DNA of 11,147 nt, from contig CAKVNP010000036.1 of assembly GCA_934777095.1 (NCBI GenBank), forward strand, positions 1 through 11,147, written 5' to 3'. The notes beneath the pieces are model-generated. The model did no database searches and was not told where the DNA came from. It was given only the letters and a program-made list of their open reading frames with translations. The DNA comes from an uncultured Clostridium sp. (GTDB lineage: Bacteria > Bacillota > Clostridia > Clostridiales > Clostridiaceae). Position 1 is the stretch's first letter. Every line of letters begins with the position of its first letter. This document shows positions 6,533-11,147 of the stretch, one piece after another. The position numbers and the translations under genes were made by a program.

Positions 6533-6916
6533 TTATAATATTACAACGCTATCTACGTTGGTAAATACATTATCCTTAGCCCTGTCTTTTTCAATTGCTG
6601 TAATAAGCGTTCTATTTTCAATAGATGCTATTAAAGCAACATCTTTGTAAATCATCACAGAATTTTTTGCCCCTTTATCTTCTGCCAAGTTAAAGCCTTC
6701 CCCAATATTTTTCATATCTTCACTTGTGAAGTTGATTTCATTTAATCTTTCAGCTGCATGCTTCGATAATACATAACCTTCGTTTTTAATCTTTACATCA
6801 TTAAGAATGTCCTGGAACGAAGTTGATTTATTACTATTTTTAATAGTAGTTTCTCTTTGAAGTGAATCAAAATTACCAACTGCATGAGCCACACCATTAA
6901 TTATTCTATACCCCAT
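6533..6916 (-). CDS. TIGR02530-type flagellar operon protein
   Basis: This 127-residue soluble protein of unknown biochemical role belongs to a family found in Gram-positive flagellar operons near flgD. The recognisable core is GYVLSKHAAERLNEINF (about 47-63), then a helix, then SVMIYKDVALIASIENRTLI (86-105), TAIEKD, and the near-terminal VFTNVDSVVIL. I recall the same SKHA-x-x-RL and NRT-x-I-TA...VFTN-x-D pattern from that family. No signal peptide or membrane helix is visible. It starts at an ATG with AGGTGA four bases upstream, 17 bp after flgD, and lies between the hook cap and hook genes. That position suggests a role in hook assembly or its control, but this is inference from location only. 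Confidence 0.85.
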   Translation of the reverse strand: MGYRIINGVAHAVGNFDSLQRETTIKNSNKSTSFQDILNDVKIKNEGYVLSKHAAERLNEINFTSEDMKNIGEGFNLAEDKGAKNSVMIYKDVALIASIENRTLITAIEKDRAKDNVFTNVDSVVIL

Positions 6917-6933
6917 AACTTCACCTACTTTTA

Positions 6934-7617
6934 TTATTTAATAGGGTCATCCTGTACTTTTACCACTGTTCCATAAGAATATTCCTTAACTTCTCCAGTG
7001 CTGTCATCCTGTACCTTAATGTTAATCATTCCATTTGTTTTAACAACACTTAACACCTTTCCAGTAACAGTAACCTTATTATTACTTGAATCTGTGGTAC
7101 TTAGTTCTACATATTTACCTATATATGATGTAGCTGTCATCATTCCCATATTTCCTGCCATACTATTTAAATATGTATCAGATGAATTTCCTGTATCTAA
7201 AATAGTTAATATACTGCTCATTGGAACATCAATATATTTTGTTTCATTATTTTCATACACTTCTATTGAAATTGTATAATTACTTCCATTAGTTCCTGAA
7301 ACACCTCTAATAATTCCAGTATAAGGATTTCCACTGCTATCAAGCGCATTAACAGTAACACCTTTTCCAACTAAACTATATGCAGAGTTATTTGCCATAG
7401 TTGTATTTAAGTTTGCCATCTGCTCCATTGTTGAAAACTGCGCAAGCTGAGTGATATATTGTGTAGAATCCACATCAGCTGTTGGATCTAAGTTTGCAAG
7501 TTCAGCACATAAGATAGTTAAAAATGCATTTTTATCTAATCCATCACTTGAATTAGCAATTTTGGTTCCTCTATCTGTAGCTGATGCACCATAATAAGTA
7601 CTAACATCTACTGCCAT
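6934..7617 (-). CDS. flgD: Flagellar hook capping protein FlgD
   Basis: FlgD forms the temporary cap under which hook subunits assemble. The 227-residue protein has the conserved N-terminal segment KNAFLTILCAELANLDPTAD (29-48), followed by QYITQLAQFSTMEQMANLN (53-71). This is a variant of the family's common FLxLLxxQLxNQDPLxPxD...QLAQFSxxEQ pattern. A glycine- and threonine-rich beta-domain (about 80-225) follows, corresponding to the Tudor-like and Ig-like cap region, and ends with KEYSYGTVVKVQD. There is no signal peptide, as expected for a type III export substrate. A cysteine (Cys37) sits in the conserved helix. The ATG at 7617 follows TAGGAGG with a seven-base spacer, and the TAG is the fliK stop. 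The TIGR02530-type gene follows after 17 bp. Confidence 0.95.
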   Translation of the reverse strand: MAVDVSTYYGASATDRGTKIANSSDGLDKNAFLTILCAELANLDPTADVDSTQYITQLAQFSTMEQMANLNTTMANNSAYSLVGKGVTVNALDSSGNPYTGIIRGVSGTNGSNYTISIEVYENNETKYIDVPMSSILTILDTGNSSDTYLNSMAGNMGMMTATSYIGKYVELSTTDSSNNKVTVTGKVLSVVKTNGMINIKVQDDSTGEVKEYSYGTVVKVQDDPIK

Positions 7618-7624
7618 ATCTTAA

Positions 7625-7631
7625 CCTCCTA
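7625..7631 (-). promoter_or_regulatory. flgD ribosome binding site overlapping the fliK stop
   Basis: The minus strand reads TAGGAGG with TAG as the fliK stop, then TTAAGAT and the flgD ATG at 7617. This is the same stop/Shine-Dalgarno merger seen before motA and fliR-flhB. Confidence 0.8.
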
Positions 7632-8870
7632 AGCTAATAAATTTACATTAGTGTTTTCTTCTTCATTTACAATTACTTCTTCTGCTTCTTCTTCTAAATC
7701 ATATTTATTTTCCAAGTTTAAACTCTCTGAATTTCTGCTATTCTTAAATGATTCTTCAAAACTTCCGCCGCTAAAGTATGTTGTATCTTCGCTATATAAT
7801 TCGATATTCACTTCTTTAATCTGAATATTTTCATTACTTAATGATTTCTTTATTTCTTCCACATTAGCATTTAATAATAAATAAGTTTCTTTAGAGGTAG
7901 CTTTTATATCTGCTCTCATTATTCCTTCTTCAGATAATAGCTTTATTGTTACTTCACCCATTTCTTCTGGATAAATCTTTACCGTTAGTTCTTGTATATT
8001 ATTTTCAGACATATACTTTACATTGGTAATTATATCCTTTGCCATAGTGGCCTCATTAACAGGTATAGGTTCAGCAGTTACCTGGCTATTTAATACTTCT
8101 GCTGCCTGGAATTTATTTAACGAATTTTCTACCATGCCATACTCTATTGATAATGTATCATCAATAGGTGCTGATTCCATTTCACTATTGTTAGTCGTTC
8201 CTTCGTTAATTATCTTGCTTAAAATATCAATTTCACTTTCAGCTGTATTTGAAACTTTAACATCATTAAATACCATCTGCTGTATTGTTTCAGGTTCTTT
8301 AGTTTCATTTTCACTTTTAGAAAGCTTATTATTTATTACATTAACCAAATCACCGATTTCAAGCTTTTGCCCTTCGTTAGTTTCAACATTGGAAACAATA
8401 TATTCTAACGTTTCAATATTTACTTCACCTTCTAATAATAAATCGTCTAATATATTAGCGTTATTATCACTCACTTCAGTAAATATCATCTTTTCAAAAC
8501 TATTTAAATCATGTATTTCTGTATCAATTATAATTTCTTCAGGAATTTCAATCACTATTGGAATATTAGTCTGCTCTACTATTTCAATATTTAACATTTG
8601 TAATAATGCTGCTAATTCTTCAATGATTTTACTTTCATCACCGTTTTCTGAAGCTTCATATACTTTATCTAATTTTTCTTTAACTTCTTTAGCAGTATTT
8701 TTATTTACAGCAGGCTTAGTAGTACTATCTATAGTAGTTTCTTTACTCTTCTTTGCTGTTTCCTTACTAATAGTATTTGAAAAAGAAACTTCAGCATTTT
8801 TATTAGATGTATTTTTTATATTGTTGTTTCCTGAAATGTTTATTATTCCTGATAAACCTCCTATATTCAC
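7629..8870 (-). CDS. fliK: Flagellar hook-length control protein FliK
   Basis: FliK measures hook length and triggers the FlhB specificity switch. The 413-residue product is typical in plan: a long, poorly conserved, acidic and low-complexity N-terminal part rich in Asn, Glu, Ile and Lys, then a compact C-terminal domain at about 295-358. That domain reads LTVKIYPEEMGEVTIKL, ADIKATSKETYLLL and VEEIKKSLSNENIQIKEV. The P-E-x-[LM]-G-x-V-x-I-x-L core is the diagnostic Flg_hook motif. A roughly 55-residue acidic tail follows. The start is GTG at 8870, supported by GGGAGGTGA upstream, which lies inside the last codons of fliJ. There is no signal peptide, as expected for a flagellar export substrate. 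The N-terminal two thirds could not be assigned alone. Confidence 0.93.
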   Translation of the reverse strand: MNIGGLSGIINISGNNNIKNTSNKNAEVSFSNTISKETAKKSKETTIDSTTKPAVNKNTAKEVKEKLDKVYEASENGDESKIIEELAALLQMLNIEIVEQTNIPIVIEIPEEIIIDTEIHDLNSFEKMIFTEVSDNNANILDDLLLEGEVNIETLEYIVSNVETNEGQKLEIGDLVNVINNKLSKSENETKEPETIQQMVFNDVKVSNTAESEIDILSKIINEGTTNNSEMESAPIDDTLSIEYGMVENSLNKFQAAEVLNSQVTAEPIPVNEATMAKDIITNVKYMSENNIQELTVKIYPEEMGEVTIKLLSEEGIMRADIKATSKETYLLLNANVEEIKKSLSNENIQIKEVNIELYSEDTTYFSGGSFEESFKNSRNSESLNLENKYDLEEEAEEVIVNEEENTNVNLLA

Positions 8871-8872
8871 TT

Positions 8873-9319
8873 CTATTTCACCTCCCTTCGCAGATTTCTC
8901 ATATAAGCATAAAGAGCAAATTCATCATTAACGATTTGTTCTTTTCTATTTTGCTCAGCAATAAATTCGCTATATTTTTTTTCTTTAAGTATATCTACAG
9001 TTTTTCTTTCAATCTGTCTTTTTCGCAGTTGTTCTCTTCTGTAGTCAACTTCCTTGCTCTTACGCTCAATATTTTTTTCTGTTTCTACAATTCCCTTGTT
9101 TACTGCAACTAAATAATTCTTCTTTATTTTTTGATATAAAATGGTTTCTCCATTATTAATACCGTTATATTTATCATAATTTGTCTGTAACTCAGCCAGC
9201 TTATTTTGTTCTGCTTGAAGTGCACTTTGGCTTGCAGTAAATAGTTTTTTTCCTTCTTCTTCTCTATCTTTTCGTATTTCAAGTAATTTTTCTAAAGAAA
9301 ATTCAAATTTATTACTCAC
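8873..9319 (-). CDS. fliJ: Flagellar export chaperone FliJ
   Basis: FliJ is the coiled-coil stalk of the flagellar export ATPase, resembling the gamma subunit of F-type ATPases. The 148-residue product is almost entirely charged and helical. It opens MSNKFEFSLEKLLEIRKDRE, the usual family start (F-x-F-x-L-x-x-[LV]-L-x-x-R), and continues with repeated Glu, Lys, Gln and Ala heptads ending in MRNLRREVK. The start is GTG at 9319, with TAGGAG about eleven bases upstream; the TAG is the fliI stop. Spacing is slightly long, but no better start exists. Two bases separate its stop from the fliK GTG. Assignment relies on the N-terminal pattern, length and position between fliI and fliK. Confidence 0.92.
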   Translation of the reverse strand: MSNKFEFSLEKLLEIRKDREEEGKKLFTASQSALQAEQNKLAELQTNYDKYNGINNGETILYQKIKKNYLVAVNKGIVETEKNIERKSKEVDYRREQLRKRQIERKTVDILKEKKYSEFIAEQNRKEQIVNDEFALYAYMRNLRREVK

Positions 9320-9330
9320 ACCAAATTACA

Positions 9331-9336
9331 CTCCTA
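9331..9336 (-). promoter_or_regulatory. fliJ ribosome binding site overlapping the fliI stop
   Basis: The minus strand reads TAGGAG, with TAG as the fliI stop codon, followed by an eleven-base spacer to the GTG start at 9319. It supports that non-ATG start. Confidence 0.7.
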
Positions 9337-10650
9337 AACTCTTTGACCAAAAATTCCAAACAAACCTGCTAAGTTATCATCAAAGCTGCTTTTTTCTTCT
9401 ATACCTTGTTTTAAGTAATTGTTTATACCTTCGTTAAACTTAATCGCTAAGTCTATTTTTTTGTTTGATCCCTTTACATATGCTCCCAAATTTATTAAAT
9501 CTTCTGCATCTTTATAAGTAGCTAAAAGATCTCTAGCATTAGAAGCTATCATTTTATGTTTATCATCCGCAATCTGCGGCATTAATCTACTAACGCTATT
9601 TAATATATCGATAGCTGGATAGTGATTTTTCTGTGCTAATGATCTAGATAACACTATATGCCCATCTAAAATACCTCTTACGGCATCAGCTATTGGCTCA
9701 TTAAAATCATCTCCATCAACTAGTACTGTATAAAATCCAGTAATAGATCCCTTTTCTGATGTTCCTGCTCTTTCTAATAATTTAGGAAGTTTGGCAAAAA
9801 CCGAAGGAGTATAACCCTTTTGTGCTGGCGGTTCCCCTATAGCAAGACCTATTTCTCTCTGCGCCATGGCAAATCTTGTTACAGAGTCCATCATTAAGAT
9901 AACTTTTTTTCCTTGATCCCTAAAGTATTCTGCAATAGCTGTAGCAGTCAATGCTCCTTTTACTCTTTCTAATGCAGATTTATCAGAAGTTGCACATACA
10001 ATTACTGATTTTTTCATTCCTTCTGGCCCTAAATCCTTCTCAATGAATTCTAGAACCTCTCTTCCTCTTTCACCGATAAGTGAAATTACATTTACATCGG
10101 CTTCTGCTTCCCTGGCAATCATTCCTAAAGTTGTACTTTTACCAACCCCTGAACCTGCAAATATCCCTATTCTTTGCCCATCTCCACAAGTTAAAAAACC
10201 ATCAATAGCTCTTATTCCTGTTGGCAGGATATCCTTAATCCTCTTTCTTCTTAAAGGATCTGGTGGCTGATTTTCCAGGGGATACGGTTTTCCTGAAAGA
10301 TATTCATCTCCATATATAGGATTACCTAGGCCATCTAAGACCTTCCCTAAAAGACTTTCAGAACATTTTATTTCTAATGGTCTTCTAGTAGGGATAACCT
10401 TACACCCTGGTGAAATCCCTACTAATTCCCCTAAAGGCATTAACAAGACTCTTTCATCCCTAAAGCCGACTACTTCACATTTTACTTCTTCTTTTTTTAT
10501 ATTAAATATAGTGCATACTTCTCCAACGAAAGCTTTTATACCTTCAACTTCAATTATTAATCCAATTACTTCTTTTACAACACCTTCATAATAAGTAGTA
10601 TCTATTTCATTAACTTTTTCTTTCAACAAATCAAAATCAATATTAATCAT
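9334..10650 (-). CDS. fliI: Flagellum-specific ATPase FliI
   Basis: FliI is the hexameric ATPase that feeds subunits to the flagellar export gate. Counting from the chosen start, the 438-residue product has an N-terminal beta-barrel domain, a Walker A loop GSGVGKST (166-173), the SLIGERGREV segment (190-199), a Walker B strand VILMMD (250-255) followed by SVTRFAMAQREIG, and a catalytic-core GEPPAQKGYTPSVF stretch. The closely related F1 ATP synthase beta subunit is excluded by the gene context. I chose the ATG at 10650 because GGTGA lies about eight bases upstream and it overlaps the fliH stop by eight bases (ATGATTAA). A GTG at 10665 is in frame but has no clear ribosome binding site. The gene ends at a TAG embedded in the fliJ ribosome binding site. 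Confidence 0.97.
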   Translation of the reverse strand: MINIDFDLLKEKVNEIDTTYYEGVVKEVIGLIIEVEGIKAFVGEVCTIFNIKKEEVKCEVVGFRDERVLLMPLGELVGISPGCKVIPTRRPLEIKCSESLLGKVLDGLGNPIYGDEYLSGKPYPLENQPPDPLRRKRIKDILPTGIRAIDGFLTCGDGQRIGIFAGSGVGKSTTLGMIAREAEADVNVISLIGERGREVLEFIEKDLGPEGMKKSVIVCATSDKSALERVKGALTATAIAEYFRDQGKKVILMMDSVTRFAMAQREIGLAIGEPPAQKGYTPSVFAKLPKLLERAGTSEKGSITGFYTVLVDGDDFNEPIADAVRGILDGHIVLSRSLAQKNHYPAIDILNSVSRLMPQIADDKHKMIASNARDLLATYKDAEDLINLGAYVKGSNKKIDLAIKFNEGINNYLKQGIEEKSSFDDNLAGLFGIFGQRV

Positions 10651-11147
10651 TTTTTTCTTCACCACATATTTCTTTTAACGATTCTTCAATTCTATTTAAT
10701 GAAATATCAATACCTACCACTATTTTCCCTTTGTTCTTTTCTATAATTGCATTACCTAATTCTAAAGTTGGATCCTCTAAAATAAATATTTCCCCGGAAA
10801 TAGCATATAGTTTTTTCCACAGTTCAGATTTTTCTTTTAATATATCTACATATTTACCATTACACTTAATTACTATATTTTCTTCACCTTTGCATTCTTC
10901 CAGCTTAGGTTCAACTAGCGATAATATGCTTTCATTTAATTCAAATTCTTTCTGGGCAATCATTTTAGCCATTTCTAAAGAAAGTTTAATTATTTCTTCC
11001 TTTTTTATATTCAAGTAATCATCATAGTCCTTTTCTGCCTTAGCTAAAATAAAATTTGCTTGATTTATTAGTTCTGCAGCTTCTTCTTCACCTTTAGCTT
11101 TAGCTTCGGAATATCCTTTTTCATAGCCATCTTCATAACCATTAGAT
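10643..11147 (-). CDS. fliH: Flagellar assembly protein FliH (5' end beyond window)
   Basis: FliH binds and regulates FliI and links it to the motor C-ring. The frame is open to the window edge, giving at least 167 residues, so the real start lies outside. The first visible residues, NGYEDGYEKGYSEAKAKG, contain the glycine repeat (G-x3-G-x3-G) typical of FliH. A charged helix and the FliI-binding C-terminal domain follow, with KMIAQKEFELNESILSLVEP, an IVIKCNGKYVDIL strand, and IVVGIDISLNRIEESLKEI near the end. A TTG at 11014 would give a shorter protein but is internal, since homologous sequence continues upstream. Its stop overlaps the likely fliI start by eight bases. About the first third of the protein is probably missing. 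Confidence 0.94.
   Translation of the reverse strand, partial: SNGYEDGYEKGYSEAKAKGEEEAAELINQANFILAKAEKDYDDYLNIKKEEIIKLSLEMAKMIAQKEFELNESILSLVEPKLEECKGEENIVIKCNGKYVDILKEKSELWKKLYAISGEIFILEDPTLELGNAIIEKNKGKIVVGIDISLNRIEESLKEICGEEKND

Noticed and set aside
8023..8931. A long plus-strand open frame of 302 codons opposite fliK
   Set aside because: It is antisense to a gene with a clear FliK C-terminal motif and a strong ribosome binding site. Its Ser/Ile/Leu-rich composition is what the reverse of an AT-rich Asn/Glu/Ile-rich gene gives.
10651..10665. GTG at 10665 as the fliI start
   Set aside because: No clear ribosome binding site precedes it, and it would give a longer overlap with fliH. The ATG at 10650 has GGTGA at good spacing and an eight-base overlap typical of coupling.
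10643..11014. A complete short FliH starting at TTG 11014
   Set aside because: The frame continues upstream to the window edge and includes the FliH glycine repeat, so the TTG is internal.
1..11147. Mobile element, CRISPR array, toxin-antitoxin or defence system
   Set aside because: I saw no transposase, integrase, regularly spaced repeats or unexplained genes. The whole window is accounted for by flagellar genes with consistent composition.

Overview
The window is a single, tightly packed flagellar gene cluster from a low-GC Gram-positive bacterium. The best fit is Clostridium or a close relative in the Clostridia. The pointers are the strong AT bias in coding and third-codon positions, the AGGAGG-type ribosome binding sites, an in-frame FliR-FlhB fusion, and a gene order that from memory matches clostridial (for example C. 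difficile-type) flagellar operons. I cannot name the species. Every credible gene is on the minus strand, so transcription runs from the high coordinates to the low ones, and both ends of the window cut through genes.

In the direction of transcription the order is: fliH (5' end missing), fliI and fliJ (export ATPase complex); fliK, flgD, a TIGR02530-type flagellar operon gene and flgE (hook length control, hook cap, accessory protein, hook subunit); a 142-bp gap with a perfect 13-bp inverted repeat; flbD/swrD, motA, motB and fliL (stator and torque); then fliO, fliP, fliQ and a fused fliR-flhB (membrane export gate and substrate-specificity switch). The fusion leaves the window just after its NPTH self-cleavage site.

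The genes form one assembly line. FliH-FliI-FliJ deliver subunits to the FliO/P/Q/R-FlhB gate. FlgD caps the growing hook of FlgE, FliK measures it and flips FlhB specificity, and MotA/MotB with FliL and FlbD/SwrD power the rotor. Compared with the Bacillus fla/che operon, motA-motB sit inside the cluster, and the fliM-fliY-cheY block expected between fliL and fliO is missing.

Almost all junctions are short or overlapping. In several, the upstream TAG stop codon is itself the start of a TAGGAGG ribosome binding site. The only gaps longer than about 20 bp are 5263-5404 and 6437-6532. No tRNA, rRNA, CRISPR array, insertion sequence or phage gene is visible. I found no sign of an undescribed defence or mobile system; the findings are modest points about gene architecture and regulation.
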